From: Burkholderia puraquae
GTDB lineage: Bacteria; Pseudomonadota; Gammaproteobacteria; Burkholderiales; Burkholderiaceae
Assembly (NCBI RefSeq): GCF_002099195.1
Contig: NZ_NBYX01000020.1
Span: forward strand, 78,762-142,761
Direction: 5' to 3'
Length of the DNA stretch: 64,000 nt
In this document: piece by piece, positions 43,606 to 53,050 of the stretch
Position numbering within the stretch: the first letter of the stretch is position 1
Layout: the number at the start of each line of letters is the position of its first letter
Made by a program: the position numbers and the translations under genes
Notes under the pieces: generated by a model
What the model saw: the letters and a program-made list of their open reading frames with translations, nothing else
What the model was told of the DNA's origin: nothing
Database searches by the model: none

Positions 43606-45003
43606 TCATGCCTTCTGTTGAGTGTGCTGCGCGACCTTCGCCGGCACGCCGCCGATCGAACCCGCGCCCATCGTGATCACCACGTCGCCGTTCTGCGCGA
43701 CCTTCGCCAATGCGTCCGGCACGTCGTCGACCGTCGCGACGAACACCGGGTCAACCTTCCCCACCGCGCGCAACGCGCGCGACAGCGCGTCGCCGTTGGC
43801 GGTCGGAATCGCCGCCTCGCCGGCCGCGTAGACTTCGGTGAGCACCAGCGCGTCGACCGTCGACAGCACGTTGACGAAATCGTCGAAGCAGTCGCGCGTA
43901 CGCGTGTAGCGGTGCGGCTGGAACGCCAGCACGAGGCGGCGGCCCGGGAACGCACCGCGCGCGGCCGCGATCGTCGCGGCCATCTCGACCGGGTGGTGGC
44001 CGTAGTCGTCGATCAGCGTGTACTGGCCGCCGTCCGCGGTCGGCACCTCGCCGTAGCGCTGGAAGCGCCGGCCGACGCCGTTGAATTCCGCCAGCGCCTG
44101 CTGGATCGCGTCGTCCGCCACGCCGAGATCGGTCGCGATCGCGATCGCCGCGAGCGCGTTCTGCACGTTGTGCAGGCCGGGCATGTTCAGCACGACCGCG
44201 AGCGGCGCGCGCCCTTCGCGGATCACCGTGAAATGCATGCGGCCGTCGCGTGCGTCGATGTCTTCGGCGCGCACCTGCGCGTCCGGCGACAGGCCGTAAC
44301 GCACGACCGGCTTCGAGATGAACGGGATGATCTGCCGCACGTTCGGATCGTCGACGCACACGACCGCGCTGCCGTAGAACGGCAGGCGCTGCGTGAATTC
44401 GATGAACGCCTGCTTGAGCCGCGCGAAATCGTGGCCGTAGGTGTCCATGTGGTCGGCGTCGATGTTCGTAATGACTTCGATCACCGGAAACAGGTTCAGG
44501 AACGACGCGTCCGACTCGTCAGCCTCGGCGACGATGAAATCGCCCGTACCGAGCCGCGCGTTCGCGCCGGCGCTGATCAGCCGCCCGCCGATCACGAAGG
44601 TCGGGTCCAGCCCGCCCGCCGCGAGCACGCTCGCGACGAGGCTCGTCGTCGTGGTCTTGCCGTGCGTGCCCGCGATCGCGATCCCCTGCTTCAGGCGCAT
44701 CAGCTCCGCCAGCATCACCGCACGCTGCACGATCGGCACGCGCTTCGCGCGCGCGGCCAGCACTTCCGGGTTGTCCGAGCGGACGGCCGTCGATACGACG
44801 ACCGCGTTCGCGCCCTCGATGTTCGCCGCGTCATGGCCGATTGCGATCCGTGCACCGAGCGCCTGGAGACGATCGGTCACCGCGTTGCGCGACAGGTCCG
44901 AGCCGCTGACCTCGTAGCCGAGGTTGACGAGCACTTCGGCGATGCCGCTCATGCCCGCGCCGCCGATTCCGACGAAATGAATGTGTTTGACGATGTGTTT
45001 CAT
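43606..45003 (-). CDS. murC: UDP-N-acetylmuramate-L-alanine ligase
   Basis: Adds L-alanine to UDP-MurNAc, the first stem peptide residue. The 465-residue Mur ligase has the nucleotide segment GIGGAGMSGIAEVLVNLGY, the ATP loop GTHGKTTTTSLVAS, and EADESDASFLNL. The ATG at 45003 overlaps the murG stop by 4 bases and begins MKHIVKHIHFVGIGGAGMSG, the family start. Confidence 0.97.
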   Translation of the reverse strand: MKHIVKHIHFVGIGGAGMSGIAEVLVNLGYEVSGSDLSRNAVTDRLQALGARIAIGHDAANIEGANAVVVSTAVRSDNPEVLAARAKRVPIVQRAVMLAELMRLKQGIAIAGTHGKTTTTSLVASVLAAGGLDPTFVIGGRLISAGANARLGTGDFIVAEADESDASFLNLFPVIEVITNIDADHMDTYGHDFARLKQAFIEFTQRLPFYGSAVVCVDDPNVRQIIPFISKPVVRYGLSPDAQVRAEDIDARDGRMHFTVIREGRAPLAVVLNMPGLHNVQNALAAIAIATDLGVADDAIQQALAEFNGVGRRFQRYGEVPTADGGQYTLIDDYGHHPVEMAATIAAARGAFPGRRLVLAFQPHRYTRTRDCFDDFVNVLSTVDALVLTEVYAAGEAAIPTANGDALSRALRAVGKVDPVFVATVDDVPDALAKVAQNGDVVITMGAGSIGGVPAKVAQHTQQKA

Positions 45004-46103
45004 TGCAGTGTTTCCAGGTTCGCGCCGGCCGCCTTCGCGCACACGCGCGCGACTTCGTCGGTGGCCTCGGGCTTCGCCAGCGAGCGCGAACGTTCCGCCA
45101 TGTCCGCGAGCGATGCCCGCGACTGGCCGCGCAGCCAGTCGGCGAGCAGTTCCGCCGACAGGTCGCGTTGTTGGACCAGCACGGCCGCGCCCGCATCGGC
45201 GAGGAACGCGGCGTTGCTCGTCTGATGATCGTCGACCGCGTACGGGAACGGCACGAACAGCGCCGCCACGCCCACCGCCGCGATCTCCGACACCGTCATC
45301 GCACCCGACCGGCAGATCACGAGATCCGCCGCCGCATACGCGGCCGCCATGTCGTCGATGAACGGCACGAGCCGCACGTCTTCGCCGGCCGCGAAACCGG
45401 CCGCTTCGTAATTCGCCTTCAGCGCGTCGATGTGCTTCGCGCCGGCCTGGTGCACGATGCGCGGGCGTTCGCCCTGCGTCAGCAGCGCCAGCGCGCGCGG
45501 CACGACTTCGTTCAGCGCGGCCGCACCGAGGCTCCCGCCGACGACCAGCACGTTCAGCGGGCCGCTGCGCGACGCATAGCGTGCTTCGGGCGCTTCCGTG
45601 CGCGCAAGTTCCGCGCGAATCGGGTTACCCGTCCATTCCGCATGCGGCAGCGCGCCGGGGAACGCGACGAGCACGCGCTTCGCGAATTTCGCGAGCACCT
45701 TGTTCGTCAGGCCCGCGATCGAATTCTGTTCATGCAATACGAGCGGACGCCCCGACAGCGCGGTCATCACGCCCGCCGGGAACGTGATGTAGCCGCCCAT
45801 CCCGAGCACGACGTCGGGCCGCACGCGGCGCAGCGCGGCAAGGCTCTGCCCGCATGCGCGCAGCAGGTTGAACGGCAGCGTCAGCTTGGTCTTCAGGCCC
45901 TTGCCGCGCAGCCCGCCGAACCGCACGTACTCCATCGGAATGCCGTGCTTCGGCACGAGCGTCGCCTCCATCCCGGCCGGATTGCCGAGCCATACGACGC
46001 GCCAGCCCGCCGCTTCCATCCGGTGCGCGACCGCGAGCCCCGGGAACACGTGGCCCCCGGTACCGCCTGCCATCACCATCAGCGTGCGTTGCGACGCGGT
46101 CAT
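45000..46103 (-). CDS. murG: UDP-N-acetylglucosamine transferase MurG (lipid II synthase)
   Basis: Peripheral membrane GT28 enzyme that adds GlcNAc to lipid I to form lipid II. The 367-residue protein begins with MVMAGGTGGHVFPGLAVA and carries VVGGSLGAAALNEVVP and the CRSGAMTVSEIAAVGVAA motif. It overlaps ftsW and murC by 4 bases each. Confidence 0.97.
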   Translation of the reverse strand: MTASQRTLMVMAGGTGGHVFPGLAVAHRMEAAGWRVVWLGNPAGMEATLVPKHGIPMEYVRFGGLRGKGLKTKLTLPFNLLRACGQSLAALRRVRPDVVLGMGGYITFPAGVMTALSGRPLVLHEQNSIAGLTNKVLAKFAKRVLVAFPGALPHAEWTGNPIRAELARTEAPEARYASRSGPLNVLVVGGSLGAAALNEVVPRALALLTQGERPRIVHQAGAKHIDALKANYEAAGFAAGEDVRLVPFIDDMAAAYAAADLVICRSGAMTVSEIAAVGVAALFVPFPYAVDDHQTSNAAFLADAGAAVLVQQRDLSAELLADWLRGQSRASLADMAERSRSLAKPEATDEVARVCAKAAGANLETLQ

Positions 46104-47383
46104 ACCTTCCCTCCGCGCATCAGCACCCGGTTTTCATAGTCGACCCGCAGCAGCACCGCGAGCGCGACGCAGTTCAGCAGAATGCCGGACCCGCCGTAGC
46201 TCACGAGCGGCAGCGTCAAGCCCTTGGTCGGCAGCAGCCCGAGGTTCACGCCCATGTTGATGAAGGTCTGCGCGCCGAACCAGATGCCGATGCCCTTCGC
46301 GGTCAGGCCCGCGAACGTGCGATCGAGCGCGAGCGCCTGGCGGCCGATCTCGAACGCGCGGCGCACGATCCAGTAGAACAGCAGGATCACGACCAGCACG
46401 CCGACGAAACCGAGTTCCTCGCCGATCACCGCGAGGATGAAGTCGGTATGCGCTTCCGGCAGGTAGTTCAGCTTCTCGACGCTGCCGCCGAGGCCGACGC
46501 CGAACCACTCGCCGCGACCGAATGCGATCAGCGAGTGCGTGAGCTGGTACGCCTTGCCCTGCGCGTAACGCTCGTCCCACGGATCGAGGTACGCGAAGAT
46601 CCGCTCGCGACGCCACGGCGACAGCCACACCAGCATCGTGAAGGTGCCGACCGCCGTCGCGACGAGGCCGCCGAACAGCTTGCCGTTCACGCCGCCGAGG
46701 AACAGCACGCCCATCGCGATCGCCGCGACCACCATGAACGCGCCCATGTCAGGCTCGAGCAGCAGCAGCGCACCGACCAGGCCGACCGCGAACGCCATCG
46801 GCAGGAAGCCCTTGGCGAAGCTCTGCATGTATTCCTGCTTGCGCACCGTATAGTTCGCCGCGTAGATCGTCACCGCAAGCTTCATGATTTCCGACGGCTG
46901 CATGTTCGTGATGCCGAGCGGAATCCAGCGGCGCGCACCGTTCACGCCCTTGCCGACGTGCGGGATCAGCACGATCACGAGGCTGACGAGCGCGATCAGG
47001 AAGAGATGCGGCGCGTATTTATCCCACGTCGACACCGGCACGCGGAACGCAATCACCGCCGCGATGAACGCGACGACGAGCGAGATACAGTGGCGCATCA
47101 GGAACGCGTAGTCGTGATACGACGCGTATTTCGGCGAATCGGGCATCGCGATCGACGCCGAATACACCATCACGACGCCGAGCCCGAGCAGCGCGATCGC
47201 GACCCACAGCAGCGAGTAGTCGAAGTCGAGCATCCGCGAACGGCTCGGGCGGACGCCGTTGACGACGCTCGCGAGGCCGCCCGTCGCAGCGCGCGTGGCG
47301 GACGCGACGCGGCCGCCCGCGGCATTGCCGCCGGTGTCGCGGCGATCGTTGAAACGGGAGACGAGGCGATCGGACCAGCTCAT
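46100..47383 (-). CDS. ftsW: Peptidoglycan glycosyltransferase FtsW
   Basis: SEDS-family membrane polymerase that works with FtsI at the septum. The 427-residue protein has ten or so membrane segments, with the conserved ARRWIPLGITNMQPSEIMKL region (containing the RW and QPSE pieces) and PTKGLTLPLVSYGGSG near the C-terminus. The ATG at 47383 overlaps murD by 4 bases; a long in-frame extension upstream runs through murD and is not coding. The N-terminal 60 residues are polar and cytoplasmic. Confidence 0.96.
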   Translation of the reverse strand: MSWSDRLVSRFNDRRDTGGNAAGGRVASATRAATGGLASVVNGVRPSRSRMLDFDYSLLWVAIALLGLGVVMVYSASIAMPDSPKYASYHDYAFLMRHCISLVVAFIAAVIAFRVPVSTWDKYAPHLFLIALVSLVIVLIPHVGKGVNGARRWIPLGITNMQPSEIMKLAVTIYAANYTVRKQEYMQSFAKGFLPMAFAVGLVGALLLLEPDMGAFMVVAAIAMGVLFLGGVNGKLFGGLVATAVGTFTMLVWLSPWRRERIFAYLDPWDERYAQGKAYQLTHSLIAFGRGEWFGVGLGGSVEKLNYLPEAHTDFILAVIGEELGFVGVLVVILLFYWIVRRAFEIGRQALALDRTFAGLTAKGIGIWFGAQTFINMGVNLGLLPTKGLTLPLVSYGGSGILLNCVALAVLLRVDYENRVLMRGGKV

Positions 47384-48906
47384 GGCGTCGCTCCTTTGTC
47401 GATGGCGATTTCGTCGACCGCCGCGCGGAACACATCCGCGCGATGGGCGTAGTTCCTGAACATGTCGAGGCTCGCGCATGCCGGCGACAGCAGCACCGCA
47501 TCGCCCGGTTCGGCGAGGTCGGCCGCCGCATGCACCGCGCCTTCGAGCGTCGCGTGGTCGGCGAGCGGTACGCCCGTTTCGGCAAGCGTGTCGCGGATCA
47601 CCGGTGCGTCACGGCCGATCAGCATCACCGCGCGGCACCAGCGCGCGACCGGGGCGACCAGCGGTGCGAAATCCTGCCCCTTGCCGTCGCCGCCCGCGAT
47701 CAGCACGATCTTCTGCGCGAGCCCGTCGAGCGCGGCAACCGTCGCGCCGACGTTCGTGCCCTTGCTGTCGTCGACGTAGTCCACGTCGTCGATCGTCGCG
47801 ATCACTTCGACGCGATGCGCTTCGCCGCGGTATTCGCGCAGCGCGTGCAGCAGCGGCGCGGCCGGCAGGTCGATCGCACGGGCGAGCGCGAACGCGGCCA
47901 GCGCGTTCGCCGCGTTGTGCAGCCCGCGGATCCGCAGCGCGTCGGCCGGCATCAGGCGCTTCTGCGCGATATCCGGTGTATGCGCGGCATCGCGCTTGCG
48001 CCGGCGGCTCGTCGGCGCCGCTTCATCCGGGGCATCGCGATCAACGGCTTCCACCAGCCACGCGATGCCGTTGTCGCGCGACAACCCGTAGTCACCGTCC
48101 TGCACCGGTTCGTTCAGGCCGAACGTGACCGTGCGCGGCGCGTCGGCCGCGCCGGCTGCCGGCACGAACTTCATCACGGCCGCATCGTCGCGGTTCAGCA
48201 CGCGCGTGGTCGTTGCGCCGAAGATCCGGCCCTTTGCCTGCGCATACGCGTCGAAACTGCCGTGCCAGTCGAGGTGGTCCTGCGTGATGTTGAGGATCGC
48301 GGCGGCATCGGGCGCAAACGTGCGTGCGGTCTCGAGCTGGAAGCTCGACAGTTCGAGCACCCACACGTCGGGCAGCGCGGTTTCGTCGATCGCGCCGGCG
48401 AGCCGGTCGAGCATCGCGGGGCTGATGTTGCCCGCGACGGCGACCTTCTTGCCCGAACGCTGGCACAGCAGGCCGGTGAGGCTCGTCGTCGTGGTCTTGC
48501 CGTTGGTGCCGGTAATCGCGAGCACCTTCGGCTGGTAGCCGCTCGTGCCGAGCGCGCGCAGCGCCTGCGCGAAGAACTCCAGCTCGCCCCATACCGCAAC
48601 GCCGCGCTCGTTCGCGGCCGCGACCAGCGCAGCGAGCGCCGGTTCGAGCGGCGACAGCCCGGGGCTCAGCCCGACGATCTCGACGCCGCCGTCGAGCAGC
48701 GCAGGCGTGAACGCCCCGCCGACGAATTCCGCATCGATGCCTTCGGCCTGCAGCGCGGCAAGGTTCGGCGGCGCCTCGCGGGTATCGGCAATACGCAGCC
48801 GGCACCCGTGCCTCGCGCACCATCGCGCGATCGCGAGACCCGATTCCCCGAGCCCCAGTACGAGCACCATCGGCCGTTGCCGATCTCCAAACATCTCGCC
48901 AGACAT
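47380..48906 (-). CDS. murD: UDP-N-acetylmuramoylalanine-D-glutamate ligase
   Basis: Adds D-glutamate to UDP-MurNAc-L-Ala. The 508-residue protein has GLGESGLAIARWC near the N-terminus, the ATP loop GTNGKTTTTSLTGLL, and YVDDSKGTNVGATVAAL. It is longer than the E. coli enzyme, with an arginine/lysine insert (SRRRKRDA) in the central domain, as seen in Burkholderia relatives. The ATG at 48906 or one four codons later could be used. Confidence 0.95.
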   Translation of the reverse strand: MSGEMFGDRQRPMVLVLGLGESGLAIARWCARHGCRLRIADTREAPPNLAALQAEGIDAEFVGGAFTPALLDGGVEIVGLSPGLSPLEPALAALVAAANERGVAVWGELEFFAQALRALGTSGYQPKVLAITGTNGKTTTTSLTGLLCQRSGKKVAVAGNISPAMLDRLAGAIDETALPDVWVLELSSFQLETARTFAPDAAAILNITQDHLDWHGSFDAYAQAKGRIFGATTTRVLNRDDAAVMKFVPAAGAADAPRTVTFGLNEPVQDGDYGLSRDNGIAWLVEAVDRDAPDEAAPTSRRRKRDAAHTPDIAQKRLMPADALRIRGLHNAANALAAFALARAIDLPAAPLLHALREYRGEAHRVEVIATIDDVDYVDDSKGTNVGATVAALDGLAQKIVLIAGGDGKGQDFAPLVAPVARWCRAVMLIGRDAPVIRDTLAETGVPLADHATLEGAVHAAADLAEPGDAVLLSPACASLDMFRNYAHRADVFRAAVDEIAIDKGATP

Positions 48907-48922
48907 CCTTGTTACCTTTCCT

Positions 48923-50092
48923 TTACCGCAGCTTGAGGGTGGTCAGACCGAACAGGCACAGCATCAGCGTGATGATCCAGAAACGCACGACCACCTGCGT
49001 TTCCTTCCAGCCGGACAATTCGAAATGGTGATGCAGCGGCGCCATCTTCAGCAAACGCCGCCCTTCGCCGTAGCGCTTTTTCGTGTACTTGAACCACGAA
49101 ACCTGCAACATCACCGACAGCGTTTCCGCGACGAAGATGCCGCCCATGATGAACAGCACGATTTCCTGGCGCACGATCACCGCGACCGTGCCGAGCGCGC
49201 CGCCGAGCGCCAGCGCGCCGACGTCGCCCATGAACACCTGCGCGGGGTGTGTGTTGTACCAGAGGAACGCGAGCCCTGCCCCGCCCATCGCGGAACAGAA
49301 GATCAGCAGTTCGCCCGCGCCCGGAATGTGCGGGAACAGCAGGTATTTTGAATAGACCGCGCTGCCCATCACGTACGCGAACACACCCAGCGACGCGCCG
49401 ACCAGTACGACCGGCATGATCACGAGGCCGTCGAGGCCGTCGGTCAGGTTCACCGCGTTGCTCGCGCCGACGATCACGAAGTACGTCAGCACGATGAAGC
49501 CCCACACGCCGAGCGGATAGCTGATCGACTTCAGGAACGGCAGCATCAGGTCGGCGCGTGCTGGCAGCCCCATCGACAGGCCGCTCCTCACCCACGCCAT
49601 GAACAGGTCGAACACGCGCACGTTGTTCGCCTCGGACACGCTGAAGGCAAGGTAGACGGCCGCGAACAGCCCGATCACCGATTGCCAGAAATACTTCTCG
49701 CGCGACGACATCCCGCGCGGGTCCTTGTGGACGACCTTGCGGTAATCGTCGACCCAGCCGATCACGCCGAAACCGAACGTGACGAGCATCACGATCCAGA
49801 TGAAACGATTCGTCAGGTCGCCCCACAGCAGCGTCGCGACCGCGATGCCGATCAGGATCAGCACGCCGCCCATCGTCGGCGTGCCGGACTTGACGAGATG
49901 CGTCTGCGGGCCGTCCTTGCGCACGGCCTGACCGACCTTCATTTGCGTCAGCTTGCGGATCACCCACGGTCCGCACACGAGCCCGATCCCGAGCGCGGTG
50001 ATGGTGGCCATCACCGCACGGAACGTGAGGTACGTGAACAAGCGCAAAAAGCTTGCGTCTCCTTGCAGCCATTGCGCCAGCGCCAGCAGCAT
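48923..50092 (-). CDS. mraY: Phospho-MurNAc-pentapeptide transferase MraY
   Basis: Integral membrane enzyme that forms lipid I from UDP-MurNAc-pentapeptide and undecaprenyl phosphate. The 389-residue protein has ten membrane segments and the motifs [24 protein letters not shown] (aspartates for Mg2+), and [14 protein letters not shown]. It is 16 bases from murD and murF on either side. Confidence 0.97.
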
Positions 50093-50108
50093 GCTTCCTT
50101 CCTTCGAC

Positions 50109-51515
50109 TCAGTGTGCAGCGGGCGCCGTGCCCGCTGCGGGTTGGTTCGTCAGCGCGTCGACCACGCGCTCCATCTTCATGTACCGCGAGCCCTTCACGA
50201 GCAGCGTCGCCTGCGCACCGTAGCCCGCCGCGAGCAGTGCATCGACCAGCGTGCCGACGTCGCCGAAATGGCGGGCCGTGTCGCCGTACGCCGTGCAGGC
50301 ATCGCGCGACGCGTCGCCGAGCGCGAACAGCGCGTCGATCCCGCGCTCGCGCGCGTATGCGCCGACCTCGCGATGGAACGCCGGCCCTTCGTCACCGACC
50401 TCGCCCATGTCGCCGATCACCAGCACGCGCGGCGCCTGTTGCGCGGCGAGCACGTCGATCGCGGCACGCATCGAATCGGGATTCGCGTTGTACGTATCGT
50501 CGACAACCGTTGCACCCGCGAGGCCGCCCGCGATCGCCTGCTTCACCTGCAGCCGCCCCTTGACCGGCTCGAACGATTCGAGACCCTGCTTGATCGCCGA
50601 CAGCGCGACCCCGGCGCCCAGCGCCGCGGCCGTCGCGGCCAGCGCGTTGCGCGCGTTGTGCTCGCCGAGCGCCCGCAGCCGCACCGTGACGGCGCCCGCG
50701 GGCGTATCGATCGCGAGTTCGCCGCCGTGAAGACGGCCCGTCACCTGCGCGTCGTTCTGCCGGTCGGCGTCGTGCAGCGCGAAATCGAGGATCCGGTTGC
50801 CGGTCGCCGCGACGCGCCAGATGCCTGCATATGCATCGTCGGCCGGAAACACCGCGACGCCGTCCGGCGGCAGCGCGTGAATCACGGCCGCGTGTTCGAG
50901 CGCGACGGCTTCGACCGTCGCCATGAATTCCTGGTGCTCGCGCTGCGCGTTGTTGACGAGCGCGACCGTCGGCGCCGTGAGGCGCGCGAGGACTTCGGTC
51001 TCGCCCGGGTGGTTCATCCCGATCTCGATCACCGCGAGACGATGCGCGGCCGACAGGCGCAGCAGCGTCAGCGGCAGGCCGACGTCGTTGTTCAGGTTGC
51101 CGGCCGTCGCGAGCCGCGCGTCGGCGCCGACCGCCGCCGCGAAGATCGACGCGATCATTTCCTTGACGGTCGTCTTGCCGTTGCTGCCCGTCACCGCGAC
51201 GAGCGGCAGCGCGAATCGTTTGCGCCAGCCATGCGCAAGCGCGCCGAGCGCAGCACGCGTTTCACCGCCTTCGATCGCCGGCATCGTGACGCCTGCCGGC
51301 ATGTGCGCGACGAGCGCCGCGGCCGCACCGCGCGCAGCGACATCGCCGAGGAAGTCGTGTGCATCGAAGCGCTCGCCTTTCAGCGCGACGAACAGGTCGC
51401 CGGGGCCGACCGTGCGGCTGTCCGTCGACACGCGGTCGAACGTCACGCCCGCGTCGCCGTGGACCGTTGCGCCGGGGATCAGGCGAGCGGCTTCGCCGAG
51501 ACTGAGCATCGTCAT
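50109..51515 (-). CDS. murF: UDP-N-acetylmuramoyl-tripeptide-D-alanyl-D-alanine ligase
   Basis: Adds D-Ala-D-Ala to complete the stem pentapeptide. The 468-residue protein has the ATP loop [23 protein letters not shown] and [11 protein letters not shown]. It overlaps murE by 4 bases. Confidence 0.96.
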
Positions 51516-53050
51516 TCCGCGCCTCCCTTGCCATGCGTCGCGCGCGCTGCCAGCGCGAGCCGCGCGTGATCCTGGTCGGAGAACGCGCGCTTCTTGCCCA
51601 TGATTTCCTGCGTGGCCTCGTGGCCCTTGCCGGCCAGCACGACGACATCCTCGCGAGCGGCGCCGCGCACGGCCTGCAGGATCGCGCTCGCGCGATCCTC
51701 GATACGGCGCGCTTGATCGGGTGCGGTCATGCCCGCGACGATCTGGTCGATGATGCGCTGCGGATCCTCGCTGCGCGGGTTGTCGCTCGTGACGACGGTT
51801 TCATCGGCGAACCGCTCCGCGATCGCGCCCATCAGCGGGCGCTTGGTCGCATCGCGATCACCGCCGCAGCCGAACATGCAGACGAGCCGGCCGCCGCGCG
51901 CCGTGGCGATCGGGCGCAGCGCGTCGAGCGTCTTTTCGAGCGCGTCGGGCGTGTGCGCGTAGTCGATCACGACGAGCGGCTCGTCGTTCTGCAGCCGGCC
52001 GCCGAGCCGCTGCATCCGGCCATTGACGGACTCGAGCCGTGCGATCTCGGCGAGCGCCGCGTCGAACGGCACGTCGGCCGCGAGCAGCGAGCCGAGCACG
52101 GCGAGCAGGTTGCTGACGTTGAATGTGCCGAGCGTGCCGACCTCGACGTCCGCGTCGCCCCACGACGAACGCAGGTGGAACGCCGTGCCGGCGGCGGTGG
52201 CGCGCACATCGAGCGCGACCAGTTCACGATCGGCATCCGGCGCCGGTGCGTCACCGATCCCGTATGCGATCGTGCGAACGCGGCCGGCCAGTTTCTCGAG
52301 CAGGCGCTGGCCGGCTGCGTCGTCGCGGTTGACGACCGCCGCGCGCAGGCCGCGCCATGCGAACAACTTCGCCTTCGCAGCCTCGTACGCATCGAACGTG
52401 CCGTGATAGTCGAGGTGATCCTGAGTGAGGTTCGTAAATACCGCGATGTCGAAGGCCGTGCCGTTCACGCGCCCCTGGTGCAGCGCGTGCGACGACACTT
52501 CCATCGCTACGCCCTTTGCGCCCGCGTCGTGCAACTGCGCGAGGCTGCGCTGCAGTTGCGGCGCGTCGGGGGTCGTGAAACCCGTCGGTACGAGGTGGCC
52601 GGGCATCCCGCTGCCAAGCGTGCCGATCACCGCGCACGGCTGGTGCAGCGCCGTCAGCGCGGCAGCGATCCATTGCGTACATGAGGTCTTGCCGTTCGTG
52701 CCGGTCACGCCCACCACGAGCAGGCTGTCGCTCGGATCGCCGTACCAGCCGCTGGCGATCTCGCCGGCGAGCTGGTCGAGCGACGGCACGGCCAGTGCGA
52801 CGGGCACCGTCGGCGCAGCGTCCAGCCCTTCCGGCTGATACAGCACGGCGGCCGCACCGCGCGCGACGGCTTCGGCAATGAATGCGCGGTTGTCGGCCCC
52901 GTCGACCGCATACGCAAAAAACGCGTCGCCGGCCTTGAGGCTGCGCGTGTCGGCATGCAGTTGCGCCGCGGGGGCCACATGCTGACGCAGCCACGCAAGC
53001 GCGGCTGCGATCTGCTGATGCGCCGGATGGGAACTGCGAGCGGCGCTCAT
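51512..53050 (-). CDS. murE: UDP-MurNAc-L-Ala-D-Glu meso-diaminopimelate ligase
   Basis: Adds meso-diaminopimelate to the stem peptide. The 512-residue protein has VTGTNGKTSCTQWIA and the DNPRSEDP motif that marks diaminopimelate-adding enzymes (Lys-adding enzymes differ here). The 4-base overlaps with ftsI and murF fit the dcw operon. Confidence 0.96.
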   Translation of the reverse strand: MSAARSSHPAHQQIAAALAWLRQHVAPAAQLHADTRSLKAGDAFFAYAVDGADNRAFIAEAVARGAAAVLYQPEGLDAAPTVPVALAVPSLDQLAGEIASGWYGDPSDSLLVVGVTGTNGKTSCTQWIAAALTALHQPCAVIGTLGSGMPGHLVPTGFTTPDAPQLQRSLAQLHDAGAKGVAMEVSSHALHQGRVNGTAFDIAVFTNLTQDHLDYHGTFDAYEAAKAKLFAWRGLRAAVVNRDDAAGQRLLEKLAGRVRTIAYGIGDAPAPDADRELVALDVRATAAGTAFHLRSSWGDADVEVGTLGTFNVSNLLAVLGSLLAADVPFDAALAEIARLESVNGRMQRLGGRLQNDEPLVVIDYAHTPDALEKTLDALRPIATARGGRLVCMFGCGGDRDATKRPLMGAIAERFADETVVTSDNPRSEDPQRIIDQIVAGMTAPDQARRIEDRASAILQAVRGAAREDVVVLAGKGHEATQEIMGKKRAFSDQDHARLALAARATHGKGGAE